Shown here in pieces: positions 1 through 8,508 of a stretch of 36,978 nucleotides of DNA. How positions within the stretch are numbered: position 1 is the stretch's first letter; every line of letters starts with the position of its first letter. The translations under genes and the position numbers were made by a program. This DNA is from Planctomycetota bacterium (GTDB lineage: Bacteria > Planctomycetota > Phycisphaerae > Sedimentisphaerales > Anaerobacaceae), in NCBI GenBank assembly GCA_013349615.1, contig DUZJ01000029.1:1-36978 (forward strand), written 5' to 3'. Below the pieces are notes generated by a model. The model was not told the DNA's origin, made no database searches, and saw nothing but the letters and a program-made list of their open reading frames with translations.

Positions 1-70
1 AAATTGGGTTTGTTTTGCATAAAATGAGCGATTTGTAGTGCGCTCACTACAGTTGTAGAGGGGAAATTAG
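1..70. repeat. Terminal direct repeat, left copy
   Basis: The first 70 bases recur in the same orientation as the last 70 bases of the window (36909-36978) with one mismatch, A at 46 against T at 36954. The repeat opens with the TTGGGTTTG unit that forms the tandem array at 36734-36830, so it is part of a dispersed repeat family. Contigs commonly break at such repeats. A circular molecule is less likely because of the mismatch. Confidence 0.9.
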
Positions 71-73
71 TGA

Positions 74-107
74 AAAGTGAGCTAAAGTGCCTAAAGTGAG
101 CTAAAGT
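74..107. repeat. Short tandem repeat, 15-bp unit with 19-bp period
   Basis: The unit AAAGTGAGCTAAAGT occurs at 74-88 and again at 93-107. It directly follows the terminal repeat and is probably part of the same mobile or degenerate repeat cluster. No coding sequence overlaps it. Confidence 0.7.
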
Positions 108-140
108 TTGATTCTCGATGCTCATGAGTAGTTTATTGTT

Positions 141-167
141 TCCTTCGGCTTCGCTCAGGACAAGCTC
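141..167. repeat. Dispersed intergenic repeat (CTTCGGCTTCGCTCAGGA type)
   Basis: The sequence resembles a short repeat seen between genes in many bacterial genomes. A related copy lies at 36698-36727 (TTCGACTACACTCAGGGCA), and a more distant relative at 10187-10214. The function is unknown. Confidence 0.6.
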
Positions 168-215
168 CGTTGGTAGTTGGCAATTTGGGCTGGATAGGCG
201 GTTTGCGTGGTTTGT

Positions 216-258
216 CATAGTTCGTGGTTCGTAGTTCATAGTTGATAGTTGACTATTG
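216..258. repeat. Degenerate TAGTT-rich microrepeat
   Basis: Seven-to-nine-base units of the form TAGTTCG/TAGTTGA/TAGTTCA follow each other. The stretch is non-coding and lies in the 639-bp gene-free left end. It looks like a slippage-derived simple repeat. Confidence 0.55.
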
Positions 259-364
259 TCCATATATCAATCACCATTTCCTTAATTTTGGGCTTCTGCA
301 AAAAAAAGAAGCGCCTCTATAAATGCACGAATGTGCGCGTTTGATACGAAAAACGGCTTGTTTT

Positions 365-385
365 TGACAGGATTTACAGGATTAA
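365..385. repeat. ACAGGATTTACAGGATTA-type intergenic repeat
   Basis: This contains two near-copies of ACAGGATT in tandem. Similar elements are scattered in many environmental bacterial genomes. It lies in a gene-free region, and nothing else recognisable is seen between 260 and 480. Confidence 0.45.
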
Positions 386-510
386 GTTATTGGTAACAAA
401 GGAGTTAAAATTTTTTATTTTTTTGGGATTTGGCCGGTTACTATGTGCGCTTTTGGTCGCGTCTTTTTACCTATTATTAACGCCCCACGAAGGCATGAAG
501 GCTGACCCCA

Positions 511-535
511 GTGAGATAACGTTTCACTATCTCAC
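511..535. repeat. Hairpin-forming intergenic palindrome
   Basis: GTGAGATA (511-518) pairs perfectly with TATCTCAC (528-535) around a 9-nt loop. CCCC at 483-486 and GGGG at 545-548 could extend the outer structure. No T-tract follows on either strand, so it is more likely a REP-like palindromic repeat than a terminator. Confidence 0.6.
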
Positions 536-587
536 GTGGCAGGCGGGGTAAACGGATTTGTTGATTCTGTCTTTTTTAGCAAAAAGG

Positions 588-626
588 CCAAAAAAGTACC
601 CCCGCACTAACTCTGTAAGTGCGGGG
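588..626 (-). terminator. Rho-independent terminator of the beta-helix/dockerin gene
   Basis: Read on the minus strand, CCCCGCACT (626-618) pairs with AGTGCGGGG (608-600) around a 9-nt loop. It is followed by GTACTTTTTT, giving a run of six T. It lies 14 bases past the stop codon of the minus-strand gene that ends at 640, which suits an intrinsic terminator for that gene. Confidence 0.85.
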
Positions 627-639
627 CGGGCGGACACCT

Positions 640-2187
640 TTAATTCCCCCCCATCCACTCCATACCAAAGATAGCAAAGTCGTTGAAATCGACGGATTGG
701 CTTCGGTTAAAGTCGCTTGGGATACACTCGCCCGCTTCGAGCCAATAGTTAACGAACACTTTCAGGTCGTTAGAATCTACTACCCAGTCATTAGTCAGGT
801 CGGCAATACTTCGCCAATTGGCCGGCGACTTGCTTGCCTTGGCTGTCCCGCCATACGCCCCCATATTTCTTCTATTGCCATTGGGAGCCGGCTCGTCGCC
901 TACCGGGCACCCCGGATTTCCCGCATCAATACACGGACTGCTCACATAATCCTTAACCCAGCTTTCGCTGTTCGCATCCCACCTGCCCGCCTGCGATTTC
1001 AAATGATAGTCACCATCAATCCAAACATCATCCCAGAGATCATCTGGGGTATTGCAAGGGTCCTCCCAATGACCTGCATCAACAAAGCAGGGGTCAGCGT
1101 CGATGTTGCCTTCACCTTGCCAGCCACCCTGAACATCACTATAGCTAATCAAGGTAGTACTATTATGGTCGCAGACCTGTCCAGGTGAATTGGCCCAGAG
1201 AATACAGTTGTTAAGCGTAGGGCTGCTATCGTAGTTGTTCATCGCGCCGGTCTGCATCCCGCCCAGGTTGCCGCTGAATGTGCAATTGGTCAGCGTCGGG
1301 CTGCTTTTTCGCTCGTTGCACATCGCCCCGCCCAAACCTAGCGTCAAGTTGCCTTTGAAAGTGCAATTCCTCAAGGTCGGGCTGCTGTTGTGGTTGGACA
1401 TGCCTGCGCCGCCTATGACCTCGGCCGCGTTCCTGGTGAAAATGCAGTTTGTCAGTTTCGGGCTGCTTTTTTGGCTATTGAACATCCCGCTGCCAAAGTG
1501 TTCCACTGAATTACCACTAAATACGCAGTTAGTCAGTTCAGGGCTGCCGGACCAGTTGTACATACCGGCCGAGTACATCGCGGAGTTTCGACTGAACCTG
1601 CAATTTCTCAGCGTTGGGTTGCCGCCGATATTAACCATCCCGCCACCGCCCGATGAGGACGCATGGCCATCAGTGATTGTAAGCCCATCAAGTACTGCTG
1701 TTTCATCTGTTCCGCTGCCGGTTACGACGTGATAGCTGTTGTCAGTTCGTGTGGGATGACTCCATAAGTAATAAAGGACGCCGACATCAACATCATTGCC
1801 GTTAAGGTCACCACTGAGGATGGTCTCGTATTTGGTTATATCCCGTTCGTTTGGGTCTGGTTGGTCGAGGCCGGCGTAGCCGCCCTCGAGAGTTACGTTG
1901 TTTATTAGTTGGAATGTGGCGGTTCGGTCGCCGGGCATAGTTCCTATCCCTTCGTCTGGCTTATAAATACCTTGAGCCACCCGGATTTCCACTGGTTTTG
2001 CTGAGGAATTGGCATCGGTTAGTCCATCCTGTAGGTACTTATAGGCATTAGCCCAGCTTGAGCCATCGTGAGTAGGCCCTGGAGCGTTCGCATCAACAAA
2101 AATGATTTTCCCCGCAGCCGTGGTTCCTATCGCCAACAAAAATACCGAAATCAGCAAGAAGCTCTTTAGATTTGTTTTCTTGTTCAT
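640..2187 (-). CDS. Secreted right-handed beta-helix protein with PMP-like repeats and C-terminal dockerin-like domain
   Basis: This 515-residue protein has an N-terminal signal peptide (about residues 1-25, ending near TTAAG). A beta-helix region follows, with about six repeats of 24-28 residues of the form SPxLTNCxFSGN...GGxMxN, close to the Chlamydia Pmp / parallel beta-helix pattern. The last 60 residues hold two EF-hand-like loops, DLTNDWVVDSNDL and DFNRSQSVDFNDF, as in type I dockerin-like modules common in Phycisphaerae. I chose the ATG at 2187 because GGAGGAGT sits 7 bases upstream; an ATG at 2220 lacks such a site. It is probably extracellular and may bind or cleave polysaccharide, but no catalytic residues can be assigned. 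It is the last gene of a minus-strand cluster and has its own terminator. Confidence 0.85.
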   Translation of the reverse strand: MNKKTNLKSFLLISVFLLAIGTTAAGKIIFVDANAPGPTHDGSSWANAYKYLQDGLTDANSSAKPVEIRVAQGIYKPDEGIGTMPGDRTATFQLINNVTLEGGYAGLDQPDPNERDITKYETILSGDLNGNDVDVGVLYYLWSHPTRTDNSYHVVTGSGTDETAVLDGLTITDGHASSSGGGGMVNIGGNPTLRNCRFSRNSAMYSAGMYNWSGSPELTNCVFSGNSVEHFGSGMFNSQKSSPKLTNCIFTRNAAEVIGGAGMSNHNSSPTLRNCTFKGNLTLGLGGAMCNERKSSPTLTNCTFSGNLGGMQTGAMNNYDSSPTLNNCILWANSPGQVCDHNSTTLISYSDVQGGWQGEGNIDADPCFVDAGHWEDPCNTPDDLWDDVWIDGDYHLKSQAGRWDANSESWVKDYVSSPCIDAGNPGCPVGDEPAPNGNRRNMGAYGGTAKASKSPANWRSIADLTNDWVVDSNDLKVFVNYWLEAGECIPSDFNRSQSVDFNDFAIFGMEWMGGN

Positions 2188-2283
2188 TCTGACTCCTCCG
2201 AATAAGAGTGTAGTGAACAATTAAAGCCTTATAAGATTCTACCAGATTAGTTAGTTTTTGGCCAGAAAATTATTAATTATCTT

Positions 2284-3492
2284 TTATTTTGTGGGAGCTT
2301 TTTTGGGCTGCAAAGCGGCTTTGGCGTCGATATCCCGCAATTTGAAGCGGACACTAACCACCAGCGGTTTTTCGCCTGTTTTGAGCACACAATAGGTCGT
2401 AGCGACAAACGTACCGTCAGGTAAAAGCTCAAGGCCGGCGTAGCCGGTGTCGCCACGCCCGGATTTGTTATCCAGCAAACGCACGCGGTATTGGCCCTGG
2501 CGGCCCTTAACGATGTCATCGTACGTTCCAACCCACGCAACAAAGTCGCCTTTTGTAGCACTTTCATGGGTCATGTCACGGAAGACAACCACAAGGCGAC
2601 CATCCGGAGCGTAGCGCCCCACGTGCCGGTCGCCGGTCAAAGCGCCGGGCAATTCCCTCGGCTTCGACCAGGTCTTGCCCTCGTCTTTGGTGAATGAGAC
2701 AAAGGAGTTGAATTTTCGGCTGTTCTCCCGCAGCAGTATGGCCAGTTGTCTGCCGTCCGGCGAACGTACCGCGCCCGGCTCACAAAGATGCGCGCTCGGG
2801 TGCTCGACAATCACCTGCGGCTGGCCCCACGTCAGGCCGCCGTCTCTGGAAATTATCTTGAATACCTGAAACTTCGTTCTCTTGCCGATCCTGCGCAAAA
2901 AGCGGCCATCATCGTGGAACAGCGCCATATAATCGCCATTGGCTAAGCGCACGACACTGGCCATCACGACAACTCCGCCGAAGTCCCCGATAGGTTTGAG
3001 CGGCGTCCACGTTTTGCCGTCATTTTCCGAGACCGCCATCCGGATTGGATACAAGCCGGAGAACATAATCAGCCGTTTGACGCCCTTTGGGTCTATCACG
3101 CGGTGAATCGTCGGGACATCTTTTGATGTGGCCCAGCTCTCCGGCACCGGCAATCGGTCGCTCCAGGTCAATCCGCCGTCGGTGCTCTTTTTCATAACGA
3201 TTGCCCCGCGGCCATGACCTTTCGGATAAACCGTAATAATGGTCTTGTTGTCTTCCAGCAGCACGGTTGTTGGATGGCCGAGGTACTGGCTGGGTTCGGC
3301 GTCGACGATTATCTGCCGGTGCTTCTGGCCGGCGAGGTCGATAAGTGGAATGGAGTAACCTCGCGGCTGTGGCTGCGACCCAGGCTCGGTTTTAGCCTTC
3401 TCTACGCCAAATACAGAAGTTACGATTAGGACACAGAAAAATCCGGCTGCGATGATGCACTTTGCACGGATAATCATTTTCATTCTTAACAT
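2284..3492 (-). CDS. Secreted sialidase-like BNR-repeat protein
   Basis: The 402-residue protein has a hydrophobic signal segment (about residues 7-29) and a six-bladed propeller signature. Four Asp-box motifs are visible: STDGGLTWSD near residue 103, SENDGKTWTP, SRDGGLTWGQ and TKDEGKTWSK. This places it in the sialidase/neuraminidase superfamily (GH33-like). No canonical RIP motif was seen, so true sialidase activity is uncertain and another exo-glycosidase or lyase role is possible. A longer reading frame opens at 3507, but that ATG forms part of ATGGAGGACAAACTGATG. GGAGG lies 8 bases before the ATG at 3492, so I take 3492 as the start. The upstream gene ends 27 bases away, suggesting co-transcription. 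Confidence 0.85.
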   Translation of the reverse strand: MLRMKMIIRAKCIIAAGFFCVLIVTSVFGVEKAKTEPGSQPQPRGYSIPLIDLAGQKHRQIIVDAEPSQYLGHPTTVLLEDNKTIITVYPKGHGRGAIVMKKSTDGGLTWSDRLPVPESWATSKDVPTIHRVIDPKGVKRLIMFSGLYPIRMAVSENDGKTWTPLKPIGDFGGVVVMASVVRLANGDYMALFHDDGRFLRRIGKRTKFQVFKIISRDGGLTWGQPQVIVEHPSAHLCEPGAVRSPDGRQLAILLRENSRKFNSFVSFTKDEGKTWSKPRELPGALTGDRHVGRYAPDGRLVVVFRDMTHESATKGDFVAWVGTYDDIVKGRQGQYRVRLLDNKSGRGDTGYAGLELLPDGTFVATTYCVLKTGEKPLVVSVRFKLRDIDAKAALQPKKAPTK

Positions 3493-3519
3493 CAGTTTGT
3501 CCTCCATGGTGTTAGCTTG

Positions 3520-4668
3520 CTATTTTTGACTGGCGGAATTCAACAGTTGATAAAAATAGTCCCAGGTCCAGGCTTTGGAGCCATCCGGCCTGATAAGCCA
3601 GAAGCCGCGTACATCATCGTTACCGCGCACCGGCGGCGGCCCTTTTCCCTTCTTTAATTCATTACAATACAGTTGCCAATAGACTACATAGGGACATCCC
3701 CAGTCCAGGGCAGTCTGCACTGCGTTTGGAATCGCCTTTTGAATTTGCTCGACAGAATAAACGTTTTCCGGCATACCAAACTCGCCCAGATACACATTCT
3801 TATCGCCGAAATCCGGGCTGTCCGGCATGTTGTCGGCTATAAAATCCAGCGCATCGCGCAGAACTTGTGGATTTTCAAAATGTTCAGTAGCCGCGTCCCA
3901 GGCCGAGTATGAAACCAAGTCCAGATTGGTATGCGGCAGGACGGCATTGACCATATTGGGCCTGCCCTGCTTCATAGAAACAACGACACGGTTCACCTCA
4001 GCGGCGTGATAAACCCGAACGCCATCCTGGCCGACCTCCTGCTTAGCCTGATTTACTCCCGCCTGTCGCGCATTCAGCCATTCTATCATACCGCTGATTG
4101 CTATTGGCGTTGGGTCGCTCTTTGCATCGAAATTGCCGCGAATCAGCCAGTCACCTTCCCAGTGCTGCAAAACGAACGTCTTGCCTGTGTTCTTATAAGT
4201 AGTGAGCAGATGTTTAGCCAGTTCGTAAAACTGCCGCTGCTCATCCTGTTTTTGCTGTTCTGTGATGCCGTTTTTCCAGTAGCCGCCGCCTCGTCCCACC
4301 GAGAAGCACATTAAAATGAACGTTTTGAAAGGCTTATTGAAAAGCTTTTGAAAATACGGCGACTGTGCCATTTCAACCATTGAGTCCATCTTTGGCCATT
4401 TGGAGTTAAAAGGATAAGACCGCGGTGGATTATCAAACCAGACCTTAATCACCCTTGAGCCCAGGGCCAAAATCTGCTCGGCACCTTCGTTCAGAAAATC
4501 TTTGTCCGTCAAATAATATTTACCGCTAACGTGTGTTGTCCCTATTATGTCCCTCAGCTCTTGTTTCTTACCGGCGTTCCGGTCTTTGGTTGTATTGGCC
4601 TTGTTTTCCTGCGGCACACAGCCGATACAAATTGCCGTCAGCAGAATCGCAGTGAAATAATTTTTCAT
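3520..4668 (-). CDS. Lipoprotein, TIM-barrel glycoside hydrolase-like
   Basis: This 382-residue protein has a short signal peptide with a Cys at residue 17 preceded by CIG, a plausible though imperfect lipobox, so it is probably membrane-anchored. The body looks like a clan GH-A type barrel. An HWEGDW segment in the middle could carry the acid/base Glu. YLGEFGMPEN near the C-terminal third resembles the strand-7 nucleophile motif. VYWQLYCNE and a final WDYF segment fit the closing strands. I cannot assign a GH family number. The ATG at 4668 has AGAGGAC about 5 bases upstream. It sits between hemL and the sialidase-like gene with short gaps (57 and 27 bases), so it may be read from either a hemL transcript or its own promoter. 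Confidence 0.7.
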   Translation of the reverse strand: MKNYFTAILLTAICIGCVPQENKANTTKDRNAGKKQELRDIIGTTHVSGKYYLTDKDFLNEGAEQILALGSRVIKVWFDNPPRSYPFNSKWPKMDSMVEMAQSPYFQKLFNKPFKTFILMCFSVGRGGGYWKNGITEQQKQDEQRQFYELAKHLLTTYKNTGKTFVLQHWEGDWLIRGNFDAKSDPTPIAISGMIEWLNARQAGVNQAKQEVGQDGVRVYHAAEVNRVVVSMKQGRPNMVNAVLPHTNLDLVSYSAWDAATEHFENPQVLRDALDFIADNMPDSPDFGDKNVYLGEFGMPENVYSVEQIQKAIPNAVQTALDWGCPYVVYWQLYCNELKKGKGPPPVRGNDDVRGFWLIRPDGSKAWTWDYFYQLLNSASQK

Positions 4669-4725
4669 TTATTGTCCTCTTCAAACAGCAGCGTTCTTTC
4701 GCAAAATAATTGGTGCTTTTAGGTT

Positions 4726-6030
4726 TTAATTTTTGAGCCTGGGAAAAGTATTTTGTGCCGCTTCGATGGTCTTTTCAATGTCCTGCTGCGAGTGAGCTAA
4801 AGAAACAAACATTGCTTCATAGGCGCTTGGGGCAAGGTAAATACCCTGCTTTAGCATTTCTGCAAAGAACCTCTTAAATTGTTTTATATTTGTTGACCGG
4901 ACATCGGCGAAGTTTCGTACCGGCCTTTCGGTGAAGAAACAGCTCATAATCGAGCCGACACGGTTGATTGTAAGGGGAATATTCGCGTCTTTGGCGGCCT
5001 TGGTCAGGCCTGCTTCTAACAGGGCTGCCGAAGATTCGAGTTTTTGGTAGCAGTTTCCTTTCGCCAGTATATCCAGTGTTGCATTTGCTGCTGCGGTTGC
5101 GATTGGGTTGCCGCTGAGGGTGCCGGCCTGGTAGACCGGGCCGAGAGGTGCGAGGGTATCCATAATGTCCGCTCGGCCTCCGACCGCGGCTGCGGGCAGA
5201 CCTGCTCCTATGATTTTGCCCAGACACGTAATATCAGCGGTCAGGCTGAAAAGCTCCTGTGCACCGCCAAGTGCAATGCGAAAGCCGGTTATTACCTCGT
5301 CGAATATCAAAAGAACATCGTTTTCGTCACATAAGCTCCGCAGCGTTTGAAGGTAATCTTTCATTGGCGGCACCACGCCCATATTCGCGGCGACAGGTTC
5401 GAGAATGACCGCTGCGAATTTGCCCTTGTGCATTTCAAAGGCCTTCCTGGCTGCATCAATATCATTATACGGGATTACGATGGTCAGCTCCGCAATCGAA
5501 TCCGGGACACCGCCGCTCGATGGGCTGCCGCTCTCGGCAAGTCCGGAACCCGCAGCCACGAGCAGTGAATCGCTGTGGCCGTGATAACAGCCGGTCATTT
5601 TGATTATGAAATCCTTTTTGGTAAATCCGCGTGCCAGCCGAATGGCGGTCATTGCCGCTTCGGTGCCGCTGCTGAGGAGGCGGACCTTTTCGATGGAGTC
5701 GAAAGCGGCGATTATTTTTTCGGCCAATGCGGTCTCGGCCAGGGTCGGCGCTCCAAACGAGGTCCCTTTTTCCGCCGCGGCCTGGATGGCTTGTAATACC
5801 TTCGGATGGGCGTGTCCAAGAATCATCGGCCCCCAGGAGCCGACGTAGTCGATATATTCATTGCCGTCAATATCGTAGATTTTTGAGCCTTCTGCGTGCT
5901 CGATGAAAAGCGGGCTGATATCCACCCCGCCCGCGGCCCGCACGGGTGAATTGACACCGCCGGGGATTGAACGAACAGCCTCGTTGAAGGCCCGCCCTGA
6001 TTTCGGATAATTAGTCTTTCGCTCGTTCAT
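4726..6030 (-). CDS. hemL: Glutamate-1-semialdehyde 2,1-aminomutase
   Basis: This PLP enzyme converts glutamate-1-semialdehyde to 5-aminolevulinate in the C5 heme pathway. At 434 residues it has the family's normal length. Diagnostic features are FNEAVRSIPGGVNSPVRA at the N-terminus, SSGTEAAMTAIRLAR near 120-134, CYHGHSDS near 148-155, LIFDEVITGFR (Asp244) and the Schiff-base lysine K272 in CLGKIIGAGLP. The Ala in GAGLP replaces a common Gly but should be tolerated. There is no Shine-Dalgarno site before the ATG. A promoter at 6038-6066 ends 7 bases upstream, so the message is probably leaderless. It is divergent from the SurA-like gene. Confidence 0.97.
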   Translation of the reverse strand: MNERKTNYPKSGRAFNEAVRSIPGGVNSPVRAAGGVDISPLFIEHAEGSKIYDIDGNEYIDYVGSWGPMILGHAHPKVLQAIQAAAEKGTSFGAPTLAETALAEKIIAAFDSIEKVRLLSSGTEAAMTAIRLARGFTKKDFIIKMTGCYHGHSDSLLVAAGSGLAESGSPSSGGVPDSIAELTIVIPYNDIDAARKAFEMHKGKFAAVILEPVAANMGVVPPMKDYLQTLRSLCDENDVLLIFDEVITGFRIALGGAQELFSLTADITCLGKIIGAGLPAAAVGGRADIMDTLAPLGPVYQAGTLSGNPIATAAANATLDILAKGNCYQKLESSAALLEAGLTKAAKDANIPLTINRVGSIMSCFFTERPVRNFADVRSTNIKQFKRFFAEMLKQGIYLAPSAYEAMFVSLAHSQQDIEKTIEAAQNTFPRLKN

Positions 6031-6037
6031 TGCATAT

Positions 6038-6066
6038 ATCGTATTGCCTGCTGCGTATATTGTAAA
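6038..6066 (-). promoter_or_regulatory. hemL promoter, likely giving a leaderless mRNA
   Basis: On the minus strand TTTACA (6066-6061), a 17-bp spacer and TACGAT (6043-6038) form a sigma70-like promoter. Only 7 bases separate the -10 box from the hemL ATG at 6030, so transcription should start at or next to the start codon. The absence of a ribosome-binding site agrees with this. Confidence 0.6.
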
Positions 6067-6096
6067 TCCCGGTTTTTGAGGAAAGTGTTATTTTTC

Positions 6097-6124
6097 TTGC
6101 AAAGCAGTGAATGTTACCTATACT
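6097..6124 (+). promoter_or_regulatory. Promoter of the SurA-like gene cluster
   Basis: TTGCAA (6097-6102), a 16-bp spacer and TATACT (6119-6124) match sigma70 consensus well. The expected start near 6131 gives a leader of about 35 bases that contains GGAG before the ATG at 6166. Confidence 0.65.
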
Positions 6125-6165
6125 TTGGGATTTTGAAACTCGGTCAGTGGGCACGGAGCACAGAT

Positions 6166-8508
6166 ATGAATTTAGTGAAATGGTTTCGCAAAAACAATAA
6201 AAAGGTGATGGCCGTTGTGGTCATCGTCATACTGTTTGGGTTTATTGGCGGCGGTACTTTCCTGCAATATCTGAGTCGCAGGGCAACGGGACTGCATAGT
6301 GTTGTTGCACACTTCGCAGATAACAGAGAAGTAACGAGGTATGACCTGACTATGGCCCAGGAACAATTAAGGATTCTGCGGATGGCGGATGCCGATGCGC
6401 TGCTGCGAAATATAGGAGTTCCATTATTTAAAACGGCGGACCTGCACCCGCTTCTGCTTGGCGAGCTGCTGTTAAGCGAGCAGAGGACCTCGCCGACATT
6501 TGTCAACCAGATACAGCAAATGATAAGAACAAACGATTATCGTATCAGTGAAAGCCAAATCAACGATATTTACAGGCGCTCAATGCCCGGCGAGATATAC
6601 TGGTATTGTTTGACAAACGAGGCTAAGTTCGCGGGCGTGAGGATATCAAACGAGAATACCGGTAAACTGTTGGCGAGAGCAATACCGCAGATACCGGATT
6701 TTAGAGGCGCAACCTATTCACAGCTAATCGGCTCGGTTGTAAAGCATTCGGGGATTCCGGAGGAAAAGATACTGACAACGTTCGGCGAATTGCTGTCAAT
6801 ATTGGAGTACGCCAAGATGAGCTGCTCAAGTGAAGATATTACCAGCTCACAGATAATGCATAGGGTGAGCCGTGAGAGGGAGACAATTGATGTTAATTTT
6901 GTGAAATTCGATTCGTCGGTGTTTGCCGAGACTCAAAGCGAACCCAACCAGGAAAGGATAGTCGAGCATTTTAACAGATATAAAAAATTCTTTGCCGGTG
7001 TCGTGAGCGAGGAAAACCCCTATGGCTTCGGATATAAGCTGGCCGACAGGGTACAGCTTGAATATATTGCGTGCCGGCTCGATGATATTTCCAAAATAGT
7101 AACGCCGCCTACGCATGAAGAGGCAGAAGAATATTACCAAAAAAATAGAGCACAATTCACTGAAGAAGTGGCTTCCGACCCGAACGACCCGAATTCGCCG
7201 TTAACCGAGCGCATTAAAAGCTATGCCGAGGTGGCGGCCATCATTTCAAAAGGGCTGCTGCAAAATAAAATAAATTCGAAGGCAAAAAGTGTTCTGAATG
7301 AGGCAAAGGAACTTACAGAGGCGGATTTGCAGGATATAGATACAGCGTCTGATGACCTCAGTGCCGAGGAGCTCAAACAAAGGGTCGGTGATTATGAAAC
7401 TGCCGCCGAGGAATTAATCAAGAAATACAAGGTCACATTATATACGGGGCAAACAGGGCAGCTTGGTGCGGCCGACATGATGGCAGATGAGTACCTTGGC
7501 CGTCTGTACCTGAGTGGCTACGGAGGGAGCTTTGTAGGATTGACTCAAATAGTATTTGCAATCGACGAGCTGGGCCTTAGCGAGCTTGGTCCCCATGATA
7601 TGTCAAAGCCGAGAATGTATGGAAATATTGGGCCTGTCAGAGACATATTAGGGCGAATAATGGCCGTTGTGAGGGTGATAGAGGCTGAAAAGGCATCTGA
7701 GCCTGAAAGCATAAATCAAAGCTTTAGCACAAGGACGCTCGACTTTGAGACAGGGGACGAGCAGGCGAATGAAGCAGAGCCCAACCGCGTGCCCTCGCCG
7801 GATTTGGAAAACCAGGATGTTTTTTCGGTACAAGAAAAAGCTACCGAAGACTTAAAAAGACTTGCGGCAATGGAGACTACGCGAAAGTGCGCCGAAGAGT
7901 TTATCGAGCTTGCGGTGAAAAATGGCTGGGAGAGCACTCTCCAGAAATTTAATGAGCTTTATGGTCGGCAAGAAGAGGAGGACTCAAACGAGGCGAATGT
8001 ATCCGCAGACCCAAACGCAATAAATGTTCCCGATGAAACATTCAATCTTGTAAATTCGACAAACTTACAGAGAATCTCACGAGAGACCATAGCCAGGTTA
8101 TCTGTTCAAAGCGAGGATGAGCCGGGGGCACGGTTATTCGTTACCGAAGCCCAAAAATGGTTATTAGTAAACGAAGCCCAAATCGAGAGACGGTTTATAG
8201 ACAGCCTTTATTCGCTTGTGCCGCAGGATAGTAACACCGTTGATACTGTGCCTGTGATTATGGAATTTAAGCCGGATATGAGCTATTATTGTGTAAAAGA
8301 AATTTTCGTGAAACGAGTTCATCAGGGCGAATACGAACAGAGCAAGCCTCTGAAAGTATATACTCAAGAGCATATTCAATCCCAGAGCCTGGCGGCGGTG
8401 CACTTTAATCCTGAAAACATATTAAAACGTATGAACTTTAGATGGGTCAGAGAAGAGGAGCAGGCGGCGGATAGCAATCAACCGCCGGAATCTGAGGAAG
8501 CGTCATAA
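6166..8508 (+). CDS. Membrane-anchored SurA/PpiD-like periplasmic protein
   Basis: This 780-residue protein starts with a basic stretch and a single transmembrane helix (about residues 12-32, VMAVVVIVILFGFIGGG). A region resembling the SurA N-terminal chaperone domain follows, and then a long charged, helical, probably coiled periplasmic part. No clear PpiC rotamase core (GxLG...F) is visible, so I would not call it an active prolyl isomerase. Several DPNDPNSP/EPNRVPSPD low-complexity linkers occur, as in other planctomycete proteins. The ATG at 6166 has GGAG 7-8 bases upstream and precedes the membrane helix correctly; an earlier in-frame start at 6076 would fall inside the promoter. The stop codon overlaps the next start (TAATG), so translation is probably coupled. 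It likely helps fold exported proteins. Confidence 0.75.
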   Translation: MNLVKWFRKNNKKVMAVVVIVILFGFIGGGTFLQYLSRRATGLHSVVAHFADNREVTRYDLTMAQEQLRILRMADADALLRNIGVPLFKTADLHPLLLGELLLSEQRTSPTFVNQIQQMIRTNDYRISESQINDIYRRSMPGEIYWYCLTNEAKFAGVRISNENTGKLLARAIPQIPDFRGATYSQLIGSVVKHSGIPEEKILTTFGELLSILEYAKMSCSSEDITSSQIMHRVSRERETIDVNFVKFDSSVFAETQSEPNQERIVEHFNRYKKFFAGVVSEENPYGFGYKLADRVQLEYIACRLDDISKIVTPPTHEEAEEYYQKNRAQFTEEVASDPNDPNSPLTERIKSYAEVAAIISKGLLQNKINSKAKSVLNEAKELTEADLQDIDTASDDLSAEELKQRVGDYETAAEELIKKYKVTLYTGQTGQLGAADMMADEYLGRLYLSGYGGSFVGLTQIVFAIDELGLSELGPHDMSKPRMYGNIGPVRDILGRIMAVVRVIEAEKASEPESINQSFSTRTLDFETGDEQANEAEPNRVPSPDLENQDVFSVQEKATEDLKRLAAMETTRKCAEEFIELAVKNGWESTLQKFNELYGRQEEEDSNEANVSADPNAINVPDETFNLVNSTNLQRISRETIARLSVQSEDEPGARLFVTEAQKWLLVNEAQIERRFIDSLYSLVPQDSNTVDTVPVIMEFKPDMSYYCVKEIFVKRVHQGEYEQSKPLKVYTQEHIQSQSLAAVHFNPENILKRMNFRWVREEEQAADSNQPPESEEAS

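Noticed and set aside
619-1732. Two plus-strand frames antisense to the beta-helix/dockerin gene
   Set aside because: Their periodic Leu/Pro pattern mirrors the repeats on the minus strand, and the first starts inside the terminator.
6166-8508. Active PpiC-type peptidyl-prolyl isomerase domain
   Set aside because: The YTGQTGQLGAADM segment is weakly similar, but the rest of the rotamase core is not recognisable, so only the SurA-like N-terminal part is claimed.
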